From the NCBI GenBank assembly GCA_023251515.1, contig JAHEYQ010000031.1, forward strand, positions 1-55,909: a stretch of 55,909 bases of DNA, written 5' to 3'. This stretch comes from Bacteroidales bacterium. GTDB taxonomy: Bacteria > Bacteroidota > Bacteroidia > Bacteroidales > JACABE01. The notes beneath the pieces are model-generated. The model saw only the letters and a program-made list of their open reading frames with translations, searched no databases and had not been told where the DNA came from. A program made the translations under genes and the position numbers. Shown here one piece after another: positions 18,516 through 27,626 of the stretch (its first letter is position 1; each line of letters opens with the position of its first letter).

Positions 18516-20249
18516 TTATTTTGTATAACGTCTTTTTCTTAAAAATGAAATAATTAAAGCAAAAATAATGATTAATAAAATAGGGAAAACAATATTTATT
18601 GTCTGCCATTTTACTTTAGATTGTTCAATTTTCGTTTTATCCAATAATCTGAGTTTCAATTCACGTGATCTTACAGTTATTAATCCAGAATCATCACATA
18701 AATAATTCATACAATTCAGTATAAATTCTTTATTACCAAACATCTGACCTGTATATTGGTCGTAGCCTAAAGGTAATGGATTGCCTTTTGAATAATGAAA
18801 TTGGCTTTTAATAATATCACCATCCGAAACTACAATCATGCTGGTTGGCTTACTTTCATCTTTAAATCCAATATCTTCACTGGTAGCAATTTCAGAGGAT
18901 AATCGATTCACAAAATTAGATTGAAATTTCCCTTCCAACAAAACAGCAACCGTTTGGAAGGGTTTATTATACAATCTTTGTTCTGGATCTTTTTTCAATA
19001 TATCTAAATCAATGATTACTGGCGTATTAACCAATCGAGTATATTGTGATGAAGTTAGCAAAACCGTTTTTTTGATACCATTGTCAATGGTATCAATACT
19101 GCTGATAAATTCTGATTTAATTGCATTAAGATTTCTAACAATAGGATGCTTGTCAACAGGCATTAAAATAGGGAAATAATTCCATGGTAAAAAACTCGTT
19201 TTAGGCTGATTGCCCATTTTCCCAGTAACAATTGGTATTGGCAAAGCATTCAAATCCATTATCAGATTTGTATTTAAGCGAACACCATATCTAAATAACT
19301 GATCTGCCAGATTTAATTCATTTGTAATTCCAACTGTTTGAGAACTCCCTTTTAAACTATCCATACTGGCAAAAACAGGATCTATCATCCACAAAACTTT
19401 ACCACCATACATAATGTATTGATCGATAATAAATTTATCCTTTTCAGAAAATGCAGAATCAGGTTTAGCAATAATAATTGCCTTGAATTTATTTTCAATT
19501 TTTGGAGCAGCAGTATCAGATACAATTCTTTCTGTTAAAGCATTCACTTTTTCATTAATCCATACACGCTCAACTTCATAATATTCATTTAAAGCATTGG
19601 TTATATCATACATTTCGTATTTTTTCAATTCACCATGCCCTTCAATAATAGCAATTTTGGGCTTTAAACGTACATCTAACTTTCTGATAACGTTTGAAAT
19701 ATTATATTCTAAGGATTGTATTGAATTATTAATTACATTTTCAGATTCAATACCCATCTGATCCATAAGTAATTGCAATGGAATTGTATGTGTTCGATAT
19801 GAAACTTCAGCTCCCGGAAAAATTACCTGCTCTTTTGTAACTCCTTTATCTTTTGTTTGCAAATTAGTTGGCAATATTCCCTTACCAACCAATTGTTTAT
19901 ACATTTCATTTCTTACCTTTTTATCGGCAATTGCACTAGGGTCAACAAATTCGTATTGAATATTTTTGTTATACGCTCTGAATTCGTCAAGCATTTCCTG
20001 AGTAGAATTTCTCAATCTTTTAAATCCTGCCGGCAAATCGCCTTCCAGATATACTTTTACATACAATATATCATCAAGTCCCTTTAATAAATTTTTAGTT
20101 GCAGGCGATAATGAATATCTTTTTTCAGAAGTTAAATCGAAACGGGTATATACATAAGAACCAATAATATTCAAAAATAAAATAATCAGCAAACTAAAAA
20201 CTAACTGACTGATATTTTGACGCTTTAAGCTTTTTTTCTTTTTTTCCAT
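18516..20249 (-). CDS. gldG: Gliding-motility ABC system auxiliary protein GldG
   Basis: 577 aa. N-terminal helix (about 15-35), then the GldG/ABC_transp_aux domain beginning FDLTSEKRYSLSPATKNLL, with KVYLEGDLPAGFKRL, and a second conserved block around GGKVLWMIDPVFASMDSL. A second helix lies near the C-terminus (about 548-568) followed by FLRKRRYTK. In gliding Bacteroidota GldG works with GldA (ATPase) and GldF. gldA is not in this window. Many non-gliding relatives keep gldFG, so gliding should not be concluded. Confidence 0.9.
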   Translation of the reverse strand: MEKKKKSLKRQNISQLVFSLLIILFLNIIGSYVYTRFDLTSEKRYSLSPATKNLLKGLDDILYVKVYLEGDLPAGFKRLRNSTQEMLDEFRAYNKNIQYEFVDPSAIADKKVRNEMYKQLVGKGILPTNLQTKDKGVTKEQVIFPGAEVSYRTHTIPLQLLMDQMGIESENVINNSIQSLEYNISNVIRKLDVRLKPKIAIIEGHGELKKYEMYDITNALNEYYEVERVWINEKVNALTERIVSDTAAPKIENKFKAIIIAKPDSAFSEKDKFIIDQYIMYGGKVLWMIDPVFASMDSLKGSSQTVGITNELNLADQLFRYGVRLNTNLIMDLNALPIPIVTGKMGNQPKTSFLPWNYFPILMPVDKHPIVRNLNAIKSEFISSIDTIDNGIKKTVLLTSSQYTRLVNTPVIIDLDILKKDPEQRLYNKPFQTVAVLLEGKFQSNFVNRLSSEIATSEDIGFKDESKPTSMIVVSDGDIIKSQFHYSKGNPLPLGYDQYTGQMFGNKEFILNCMNYLCDDSGLITVRSRELKLRLLDKTKIEQSKVKWQTINIVFPILLIIIFALIISFLRKRRYTK

Positions 20250-20266
20250 ACTTTAAAACAATATTT

Positions 20267-20998
20267 TTACCATTTACGACTTTGAAGCGAAAGCTTGGTC
20301 AACAATACAAAAAAAGTAATAATACTCAGATAATATAAAATATCACGTGTGTCAATAACTCCACGGCTGATTGATGCATAATGATGACTGATTCCTAATG
20401 ACTTAATAAACAAATCAAATTGTCCGAATAACGAAAGTGAATAAATTAACTCGAAACCCATATAAATACTTCCGCATAAAAAAACGGAAATAATAAATGA
20501 AACAATCTGATTATCTGTAATTGAAGAACTAAAAATACCAATTGCAGCAAAAGCAGCACCCAAAAGCAAAAGGCCAATATAAGAACCCCAGATTCCACCC
20601 ATATCCAGATTACCTTTAGGCAATCCCAACTGATAAACGGTAAATAAATAAATTAAAGTTGGTAATAACGAAAAGACAATCAACACAATACTTGCAAAAT
20701 ATTTAGCAAGAATTATCTGCATATCAGTAAGTGGTTTGGTAAGTAAAATTTCAATTGTTCCTATTTTTCTTTCATCAGCAAACGATCGCATTGTAATTGC
20801 AGGAATTAAAAATAAAAAAACAAAAGGAGAAATAAGAAACAAACCGTCCAATCCGGCATACCCATAATCTAAAATATTGAAATCTAAAGGTATAAACCAC
20901 AAAAACAATCCATTGATTATTAAGAAAACAATAATTACAATAAATCCGATAAGCGAACTTAAAAAATTACTTACTTCTTTTTTTAATAAAGTGAACAT
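20267..20998 (-). CDS. gldF: Gliding-motility ABC permease GldF
   Basis: 243 aa ABC-2 type permease with six predicted helices. Seen: cytoplasmic LLKKEVSNFLSS start, PAITMRSFADERKIGTIEIL (the ABC-2 loop motif), PLTDMQIILAKYFAS, and a C-terminal helix ending TKLSLQSRKW. First gene of a minus-strand run gldF-gldG-DUF4340-dnaN with gaps of 17, 18 and 78 nt. CATCTTTG in front of the start may be the -7 box. Confidence 0.9.
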   Translation of the reverse strand: MFTLLKKEVSNFLSSLIGFIVIIVFLIINGLFLWFIPLDFNILDYGYAGLDGLFLISPFVFLFLIPAITMRSFADERKIGTIEILLTKPLTDMQIILAKYFASIVLIVFSLLPTLIYLFTVYQLGLPKGNLDMGGIWGSYIGLLLLGAAFAAIGIFSSSITDNQIVSFIISVFLCGSIYMGFELIYSLSLFGQFDLFIKSLGISHHYASISRGVIDTRDILYYLSIITFFVLLTKLSLQSRKW

Positions 20999-21141
20999 AG
21001 CAAAGATGTTTATAAATAGCTTGCGAAATTACATTTTTTTTTACGAATTACGGGAAGCATTAACAATAATTAAGAGTATAAAATAATATGAATTATCAAG
21101 TTATCAAAAAGGAAAATACTGAAAAGAAATTAAAAGATAAA

Positions 21142-21921
21142 TTATTTAAAAGTAATAATAATTGATTCATAATAATCTAATCCAAGTAAACTTTTTGCTT
21201 TATCCGAATTTAAAGCTATCTGCATCAAACCATTAGAGCCAAATAATGCAAGAATATCACCTTCTCTAACATCAGTATATGATTTGGAAAGTTTTTTGAT
21301 TAAATTTTTCCTTACTTCAATTACAAAATCTCTGCCTTTTTGCACTCTCTTAAATTGATTTTCAGAAATATTAGTAATTACATTTTCATAAACATCTACA
21401 TAAATTACCATTCCTTTTATCGAATTTTCATCAATAATAGGTTTTAAACGAAGCTTATCATTCAATTCAGTTAAAGGAGAACCTAATTCAATAATATTAG
21501 TCCCTTTTGCAAGCATGCAAGCAGCTTTAACAAAAACATCTTTTGTAGAAAACGTAAAATAATCACTATCCTGAGGGATTTCTATTTCAATAATTTTATC
21601 AGGCTCACTATCAAATATTAAAGAAAAAATACCGTTATCAGCACCAATAAAAAAATGATCATTATATTCGACTGCAATATGGGGAGTTTCAATAGATGCA
21701 ACTGTATTAATTCCAATAATATGAATACTTCCTTTAGGGAAAAAAGAATATGAATTTCTAATAATATATGCCCCCTGAGCAATATCAAATTGAGGTATTT
21801 GATGTGATATATCAACAATTTGAGCATCAGGAAACAACGAGTAAATTGTTCCTTTAACGGCAGCAAGGTAATGATCCTTGAGTCCCCAATCGCTGGTAAG
21901 TGTAATTATTGGCATTTGCAT
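21142..21921 (-). CDS. SAM hydrolase / SAM hydroxide adenosyltransferase (DUF62 family)
   Basis: 259 aa. Motifs of the SAM-dependent halogenase-like fold: TLTSDWGLKDHYLAAVKG (N-terminal Asp binds SAM), DISHQIPQFDIAQGAYIIRN, VEYNDHFFIGADNGIFSLIF, and a C-terminal beta-barrel (DVYENVITNISENQFKRV; ALFGSNGLMQIALN). No chlorinase/fluorinase-specific loop is evident; family members with this form hydrolyse SAM to adenosine and methionine. Divergent from phoH with 96 bp between starts. An alternative start lies two codons in. Biological purpose of the reaction is unsettled. Confidence 0.85.
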   Translation of the reverse strand: MQMPIITLTSDWGLKDHYLAAVKGTIYSLFPDAQIVDISHQIPQFDIAQGAYIIRNSYSFFPKGSIHIIGINTVASIETPHIAVEYNDHFFIGADNGIFSLIFDSEPDKIIEIEIPQDSDYFTFSTKDVFVKAACMLAKGTNIIELGSPLTELNDKLRLKPIIDENSIKGMVIYVDVYENVITNISENQFKRVQKGRDFVIEVRKNLIKKLSKSYTDVREGDILALFGSNGLMQIALNSDKAKSLLGLDYYESIIITFK

Positions 21922-22017
21922 TTTCTTGAAATAATTTTCAAAATTAATAAATTATCTTTAATTCTCGAGTTTTTTTATAATTTTGACCTTTTAAAATTGT
22001 TTGTTTTAATAATAATT

Positions 22018-22953
22018 ATGAGTGAAAAAATTATAACATTAGAAGCTATAGATCCAATTGATATTTTTGGAGTTAACGATAAAAATATAGATTTCATTAA
22101 ACATTTTTTTCCTAAACTAAAAATAATTGCACGTGGCGAAGAAATAAAAGTTTTAGGTGATTTGGACGAAATTTCATTATTTGAAAAGAAATTTCATTTG
22201 ATTTTAACCCATTTTGAAAAATTTGGGAAAATCAACGAAACTGCAATCATTGAAATAATGGAAAGTAATGAAAATTACTTAAATATGGAATTAAACAATG
22301 ATGTTTTGGTACATGGCAGAAATGGATTGATGGTGAAAGCACGAACAGCAAACCAAATAAAAATGGTAGAAGCATCAAAAGAAAATGACCTAGTGTTTGC
22401 TATTGGTCCTGCCGGAACCGGAAAAACCTATACAGCTGTTGCATTAGCAGTAAGAGCATTAAAAAATAAGGAAGTAAAAAGAATTGTTTTAACACGTCCT
22501 GCAGTTGAAGCAGGTGAAAATCTTGGCTTTTTGCCCGGCGATTTGCGTGATAAATTAGACCCATATTTACAACCTTTATATGATGCACTCCGCGATATGA
22601 TTCCAACCCAAAAACTTCTTTCGTATTGGGAGGACGGAACTATCGAAATTGCACCTTTGGCATTTATGAGAGGAAGAACACTTGATCATGCCTTTGTTAT
22701 TTTAGACGAAGCTCAAAATGCAACAGAAAGTCAGCTTAAAATGTTTTTGACACGTATGGGAAAATCGGCAAAATTTATCGTTACAGGTGATATTACACAA
22801 ATAGATTTACCACGAAATCAGGCATCAGGATTGGTGCAGGCATCAAAATTACTTCAGAATATAGAAGGCATTTCCATCATAACTTTAGATGAAAAAGACA
22901 TCATCAGACACAAATTAGTAAGCAGGATAATCAAAGCTTATGATAACAAATAA
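22018..22953 (+). CDS. phoH: PhoH-family ATPase
   Basis: 311 aa from the ATG at 22018; the longer open frame upstream is antisense to the SAM hydrolase gene and not needed. N-terminal KH-like region (VNDKNIDFIKHFFPKLK), then P-loop GPAGTGKTYTAVALAV (about 127-142), LTRPAVEAGENLGFLPGDL, Walker B HAFVILDEAQNA, and sensor region FIVTGDITQIDLP. PhoH proteins are RNA-linked ATPases or helicases, often with ybeY in the same region, which is not seen here. TAATTTTG upstream is a possible -7 box. Confidence 0.92.
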   Translation: MSEKIITLEAIDPIDIFGVNDKNIDFIKHFFPKLKIIARGEEIKVLGDLDEISLFEKKFHLILTHFEKFGKINETAIIEIMESNENYLNMELNNDVLVHGRNGLMVKARTANQIKMVEASKENDLVFAIGPAGTGKTYTAVALAVRALKNKEVKRIVLTRPAVEAGENLGFLPGDLRDKLDPYLQPLYDALRDMIPTQKLLSYWEDGTIEIAPLAFMRGRTLDHAFVILDEAQNATESQLKMFLTRMGKSAKFIVTGDITQIDLPRNQASGLVQASKLLQNIEGISIITLDEKDIIRHKLVSRIIKAYDNK

Positions 22954-23054
22954 TTAACCAAACAACTTAAACAACACATTTCCAAACTAATAACTCAATA
23001 TTTATTTGTTTTTTATTAACAACAAATTGTTCTTAAAAACATTACAAAATATTG

Positions 23055-23062
23055 TATATTTG
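23055..23062 (+). promoter_or_regulatory. TATATTTG -7 promoter box
   Basis: Perfect TAnnTTTG about 96 nt before the start of the barrel-SPOR gene. The nearest TTG upstream (23027) is 25 nt away, longer than the usual 18-19. Confidence 0.45.
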
Positions 23063-23158
23063 TAGAACTGTTCTTAAATTTGGATAAAATTAATAAACCT
23101 GATAGTAATTAGGTCATTAATAAAATAATAAAACATTTATTTACATATAATTATAATT

Positions 23159-24682
23159 ATGAAAAATACTTTTACTTTATCAAGAAACGTCTTATTGATT
23201 GTTATTCTATTGAATTGTTTTAATTTAAAATCTCAAAACAACGAATTTAATAAAGGGCTATTAAAAAACTGGAGTGTAAATCTGCATCTTGGAAACACTC
23301 AGTATTTTGGCGATATAAGCAATGGCAGCAATCCTTTTTCTCTTTTGGAATACAATACAGCATGGGCTTATGGCATAGGAGTTTCCAAACAAATCAGCCC
23401 TGTATTTGGCATCAGATCTCAATTTGTAAAAGGGAGATTCAAAGGAAGAAAAGACAATTACACAAATGGAGCACCAGCTAATCTGAAATTTACTGCTGAT
23501 TATTTTGAATTAAATCTTAACACAACAATTGATTTATTTAATCTGATTATGAAATATAATTCAGAAAGGAGAATAAATCTTTATGGCATATTTGGAATTG
23601 GGTTAAGTCATTTTCAGGGCGAAAGCATCAACTACAAAACCAATACAATCATTCGTTCTTTTGGTCATGAAATGGGAAGTGGACTTGGTGGCTGGCAAGT
23701 AGAAGGCATGTTATATGGCGGTGGGGGTTTAAAAGTTCGAATCAACAAATCCTTTGACGCTTTTGGCGAAATCACTTTAAAATCAATAGCTAATGATGAT
23801 TTGGATGGTCAAACAGGAGGTTTTAAATATGATATGTTTTCATATAATTGTATCGGGATTTCATATAATATCGGAAATGCAGACAAGAAGAAGAAAGTTA
23901 TTTTCGACGAGCCTAAAATACAGGATCTAGAACCAGTTAAAGAACCAGAACCAACGGTAGTTGAAGTAGTTAAGGAAGAACCAAAAATCATTGAACCAAC
24001 TGTTACAAATGTTGAACAAAAAGAGGCACCTGTTATTCTTGAAAACCCAACGCCCACCCCACAACCTATTATAGCTACGACAACTGTAACTCCATCAGCA
24101 AACAAAGAATTTAAAGTACAGGTATTGGCATCAAAAACCAAAGTTGAAACAAAAAGCATACAGAAAAAATTTGCTATTACTGATGAGATAAGAGAAGATT
24201 ATGATGGAATTTGGTACAGATATTCAGTTGGTTCACAACAAGAATTATGGAAAGCAAAAGAAGATGCAAAAAAACTGATATCTAAAAACAAAGTATATGG
24301 AGCATTTGTTGTTGGAATTAAAGATGGAAAACGATTAAACAGCTTTAAAGAATTATTAAATACAGCAGATAAAGAAGAGATGAACAAAGCGCTTAATGAA
24401 GTAAGCACAACTGTATCATTAGAAGGAATTTATTATAGAGTTCAATTGGTGGCATTAAGCAAAAAACTGAAAAACGAAGAAGAATTCAAACTAAAATATA
24501 AAATTACGCAGGAAATTTTCGAAGAAATTATTAACAATTTATATATCTATACTACTGGTAACGAAACCGAATTTACAAAAATTGTAGAAACAAAAAACAA
24601 AATCAGAGAAAATGGTATTAAAGATGCATATATTGTTACTTATAAAAACAACAAACGTATTTCAATTAATATAGCACAATAA
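23159..24682 (+). CDS. Outer-membrane barrel protein with two C-terminal SPOR-like repeats
   Basis: 507 aa. Signal peptide ending NLKSQ; residues about 30-240 form an OmpA-like 8-strand barrel (NLHLGNTQYFGDI; LYGIFGIGLSHFQGE; GISYNIGNAD). Then a Pro/Glu/Val-rich linker (about 250-310) that would cross the periplasm, and two SPOR-like units: FKVQVLASKTK...YGAFVVGIKDGKR and YYRVQLVALSKK...DAYIVTYKNNKR. SPOR domains bind denuded peptidoglycan, so the protein may tie the outer membrane to the wall. Closely similar tandem units occur in the SPOR-HEAT protein at 27627, suggesting a shared complex or recent domain copying. Confidence 0.75.
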   Translation: MKNTFTLSRNVLLIVILLNCFNLKSQNNEFNKGLLKNWSVNLHLGNTQYFGDISNGSNPFSLLEYNTAWAYGIGVSKQISPVFGIRSQFVKGRFKGRKDNYTNGAPANLKFTADYFELNLNTTIDLFNLIMKYNSERRINLYGIFGIGLSHFQGESINYKTNTIIRSFGHEMGSGLGGWQVEGMLYGGGGLKVRINKSFDAFGEITLKSIANDDLDGQTGGFKYDMFSYNCIGISYNIGNADKKKKVIFDEPKIQDLEPVKEPEPTVVEVVKEEPKIIEPTVTNVEQKEAPVILENPTPTPQPIIATTTVTPSANKEFKVQVLASKTKVETKSIQKKFAITDEIREDYDGIWYRYSVGSQQELWKAKEDAKKLISKNKVYGAFVVGIKDGKRLNSFKELLNTADKEEMNKALNEVSTTVSLEGIYYRVQLVALSKKLKNEEEFKLKYKITQEIFEEIINNLYIYTTGNETEFTKIVETKNKIRENGIKDAYIVTYKNNKRISINIAQ

Positions 24683-24740
24683 TAGTTTAATAATCACAGA
24701 AGTAAAGCTTTTGGGCTTTACTTCTTTTCATATAATAGTA

Positions 24741-25922
24741 ATGGCAAAAGCAACTAAACGCAAAGTTATAATACTTACAATTTTTTATTTAATTATATTA
24801 ACTCCTTTGATTTTGTGGATTTTTTGGCTCTTAACACCAAAAAAAGAAATCTCAATATTAATTTATGACAAAACCGTATTAAAGAAAGAAGGTGTAGAAC
24901 ACAGAGGTTTCAACTGGATATTGAAAAACTTCAGGTATGTTAAAAATGATAGAAATTTTTATAATATTTCGGAAGATTATTTGGGTTTTTTTCCCTTAGA
25001 AAATGAAAAATTTTATGTGAAAGACCTAAGTAATTATAACGAAAATGATATTGAGAAATTGAGTCAGAAATACGATATGACTTATTTTACAGATATGTAT
25101 GGAATATATCGTGAAGAATGGAGCAGACAAACTGAATACACTGAACATTCGCCCAAAATATACGGAGGTATGGATTATAATGATTATTTGTTTCTAAAAA
25201 AAATGAAAGAGAAACAAAAATTAATAATCTCAGAATTCAATTTCATACATAATCCTACACCATACAATATCAGAAGAAATGTTGAAGATTTATTCGGATT
25301 TAGATGGACTGGATGGACAGCACGTTATTTTGATTCTTTTGACACCATTAAAAATGAAGAATTACCCAAATGGGTTATCAGACTTTATCGCCAGCAACAC
25401 AATAATACATGGCCATTTACAAAAGATGGGATTGTTTTTGTACACGAAAATTCAACAATATGCATTCTTGAAAATGAAACAGACTTAAAATACCCAGTAC
25501 CAATAATAAAAACCAACGATTATGGGACAAACAAATACAATATTCCGGAAGAAATAAATTATCCTTTTTGGATTGATATTACATTCTCAAACAATGACAT
25601 AAATAAAACGATTTCTACTTACAATATTTACCCAAACAACAGAGGAGATTCAATATTAAGGAGATACAATATTCCAATCGTTTTTCCTGCTTTTTTTGAA
25701 CATGAAGGTGATTATCGATTCTATTACTTTGCTGGTGATTTTGTTGATAGCGATATTAAATTTGGCTTTGTTTATTTTAAATGGGCCGATAAATTTCAAA
25801 AATACTTTTATTCAGAAAGCAAATTAAATGCCCGGGTTTATTTCAATTGGAATTACTATGTACCTATTGTTAAAAAAGTTATGAATGATTATTATAAAGA
25901 CATTAAAACTACAAATGACTAG
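24741..25922 (+). CDS. Unknown membrane-anchored periplasmic protein in polysaccharide locus
   Basis: 393 aa from the ATG at 24741; the earlier TTG adds nothing plausible. One N-terminal helix (about 9-31), then a large extracytoplasmic domain. It starts ISILIYDKTVLKKEGVEHRG with a Rossmann-like strand, contains KYDMTYFTDMYGIYREEW and LIISEFNFIHNPTP, then a C-terminal beta-rich part (RFYYFAGDFVDSDIKFGFVY). The layout recalls glutamine-amidotransferase-like or carbohydrate-active folds, but I do not recognise the family and no catalytic set is certain. It faces the convergent GT2/SPOR-HEAT/YaiO genes, so a part in surface polysaccharide production is inferred. Confidence 0.6.
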   Translation: MAKATKRKVIILTIFYLIILTPLILWIFWLLTPKKEISILIYDKTVLKKEGVEHRGFNWILKNFRYVKNDRNFYNISEDYLGFFPLENEKFYVKDLSNYNENDIEKLSQKYDMTYFTDMYGIYREEWSRQTEYTEHSPKIYGGMDYNDYLFLKKMKEKQKLIISEFNFIHNPTPYNIRRNVEDLFGFRWTGWTARYFDSFDTIKNEELPKWVIRLYRQQHNNTWPFTKDGIVFVHENSTICILENETDLKYPVPIIKTNDYGTNKYNIPEEINYPFWIDITFSNNDINKTISTYNIYPNNRGDSILRRYNIPIVFPAFFEHEGDYRFYYFAGDFVDSDIKFGFVYFKWADKFQKYFYSESKLNARVYFNWNYYVPIVKKVMNDYYKDIKTTND

Positions 25923-25939
25923 AATTTATTAAATTTAAG

Positions 25940-25970
25940 AAAGGGAGAGCCATTGTTTCTCTCTTTTTTT
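25940..25970 (+). terminator. Terminator of the unknown membrane-protein gene
   Basis: Arms AAAGGGAGA / TCTCTCTTT with one G-U pair, then TTTT, 18 nt after the stop. Confidence 0.75.
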
Positions 25971-26156
25971 GGGGCTAACATAATTGATTTACCAGTTTGG
26001 AATCTAATAAAATACAATTTAAAAACATTGTATTTTATTGAGATACTTCCTATCAGTATTAATAGCAACTTCTCAAACATTCATAATAATACTTATAAAA
26101 GCGAAAGAAAACCTGATATTTTTTTCATTCAATAATAAATATTCCAATCATAAAAA

Positions 26157-26181
26157 AAAGAGAACCTACTAAATTCTCTTT
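26157..26181 (-). terminator. Minus-strand terminator of the GT2 operon
   Basis: Arms AAAGAGAA / TTCTCTTT; the A run at 26152-26159 is a U tract on the minus strand. Lies 19 nt beyond the GT2 stop. Confidence 0.75.
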
Positions 26182-26199
26182 AACAAAATTTCTTTAAAA

Positions 26200-27624
26200 T
26201 TAACGTTTCCCGAAACCTTTTCTTTCCATTTGTCCCCAACCTGTTTTTCTGTTTACAAAGAAATCGAAATTTCCTTTTAAAGAGTAATAAACAATAAACG
26301 GATGATAAATAATAGGTTCTATCCAGGCAGCTAATAACATCAGAAGGATTTCACGTTTCTTTCTGTATCTATGATATGTCAATTCTTCAAATAAAATTGA
26401 ATATGTCGAAAAAGTAATCGCGAATGCATATACAAAACCATAAACAATTAAAAAGAATGACCAATTAACCTGTCCTAAAAGTGCAGAAAAAATAAAATAT
26501 AGCAATCCAAAGAATTCAACCAGTGGAGCTAACCATTCGATAAAAAACCAAAAAGGATAACTTAGTAAGCCCATCAGACCATATTTTGGGTTAAAAAATA
26601 CTTTTCTATGTAGAAACAATGTATCTATATTCCCTCTCGTCCACCTGTTTCTCTGACGACTTAATACCCTAAAAGATTCGGGTGCTTCAGTCCAACATAA
26701 AGGATCTGGAATGTAAGAAACCCTATATGGCAGGTTATTATCACACATGTAAATACGCATACGAACCACAAGCTCCATATCTTCACCAACTGTTTCTGCG
26801 AAATAACCTCCGCATTTAATGGCAATTTCGCGGTTAAACATTCCCAAGGCACCTGAAATTATTAACAAGCCATCCAAAGTACTCCAAGCCATTCTACCCA
26901 TTAAAAATGCACGAGTGTATTCCAAAACCTGCATCAGTGGTAAAAATTTCTTTGGAAGATTTACTTCTATCAATTGACCATCTTCAATTACACATGAATT
27001 GGCAATACGAATTACTCCACCCGTAGCTATTACTTTTTTATCAGAATACTCCATGAATGGTTTTGCTAACTTCAATAAAGCATCAGATTGAATAATCGAG
27101 TCAACATCAATAGCAACAAAATATTCTTTTGTAGATGCATTAATTCCTGCATTTAAAGAATCAGCTTTCCCTCCATTTGCTTTATCTACAACAACCAACT
27201 TATCAAAAGATCTGTTTCTTGATTTATAAATACCTCTAATAGATTGTGTATAAATACGATTACCTATTGCAAAATCAACCAATTCCAGATCATATGCATT
27301 TATTACTAATTCCAAAGAATTATCTGTACTTCCATCATTTACAAGTACCACCTCATAATTATGATAATACAATGATAACAAAGCTCTTACATTTTCAACT
27401 ATGGTTTTGCTTTCGTTATATGCCGGTGCTATAATTGAAACGGAAGGAACTAAAGGTGAAGATAAAATTACATTATAATCAACATAACTGTTTTTTTGCA
27501 GATATCGTAGCAATGAAAAAGCTGAGATAATTGCTAAAATAACATAAGCAGATAAGATAAAAACGGAATAACCAAAGATTATTCTCTCAATAAAAAACTG
27601 AAAAATACTAAATACACTTCCCAT
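26200..27624 (-). CDS. Membrane glycosyltransferase family 2 (PgaC/BcsA-like synthase)
   Basis: 474 aa. One or two N-terminal helices, GT2 domain with APAYNES (about 65), VNDGSTDN (about 97), KANGGKADSLNAG, the IDVDS metal-binding acid (about 170), VGEDMEL acid/base region (about 280) and RQRNRW (QxxRW, about 326), then three or four C-terminal helices. This set is that of processive polysaccharide synthases that couple elongation with export across the inner membrane. No PilZ domain is present, so direct c-di-GMP control as in BcsA is not indicated. Last gene of a minus-strand operon with SPOR-HEAT and YaiO genes; starts 2 nt after the previous stop. Sugar unknown; poly-GlcNAc or beta-glucan possible. 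Confidence 0.85.
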   Translation of the reverse strand: MGSVFSIFQFFIERIIFGYSVFILSAYVILAIISAFSLLRYLQKNSYVDYNVILSSPLVPSVSIIAPAYNESKTIVENVRALLSLYYHNYEVVLVNDGSTDNSLELVINAYDLELVDFAIGNRIYTQSIRGIYKSRNRSFDKLVVVDKANGGKADSLNAGINASTKEYFVAIDVDSIIQSDALLKLAKPFMEYSDKKVIATGGVIRIANSCVIEDGQLIEVNLPKKFLPLMQVLEYTRAFLMGRMAWSTLDGLLIISGALGMFNREIAIKCGGYFAETVGEDMELVVRMRIYMCDNNLPYRVSYIPDPLCWTEAPESFRVLSRQRNRWTRGNIDTLFLHRKVFFNPKYGLMGLLSYPFWFFIEWLAPLVEFFGLLYFIFSALLGQVNWSFFLIVYGFVYAFAITFSTYSILFEELTYHRYRKKREILLMLLAAWIEPIIYHPFIVYYSLKGNFDFFVNRKTGWGQMERKGFGKR

Positions 27625-27626
27625 AA

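Noticed and set aside
21820..22017. 66-residue N-terminal extension of PhoH
   Set aside because: Lies antisense to the SAM hydrolase gene and the intergenic promoter; family homology begins after 22018.
25953..26135. 60-aa + strand ORF
   Set aside because: Starts in the terminator of the previous gene, has poor composition and overlaps the minus-strand terminator of the GT2 operon.
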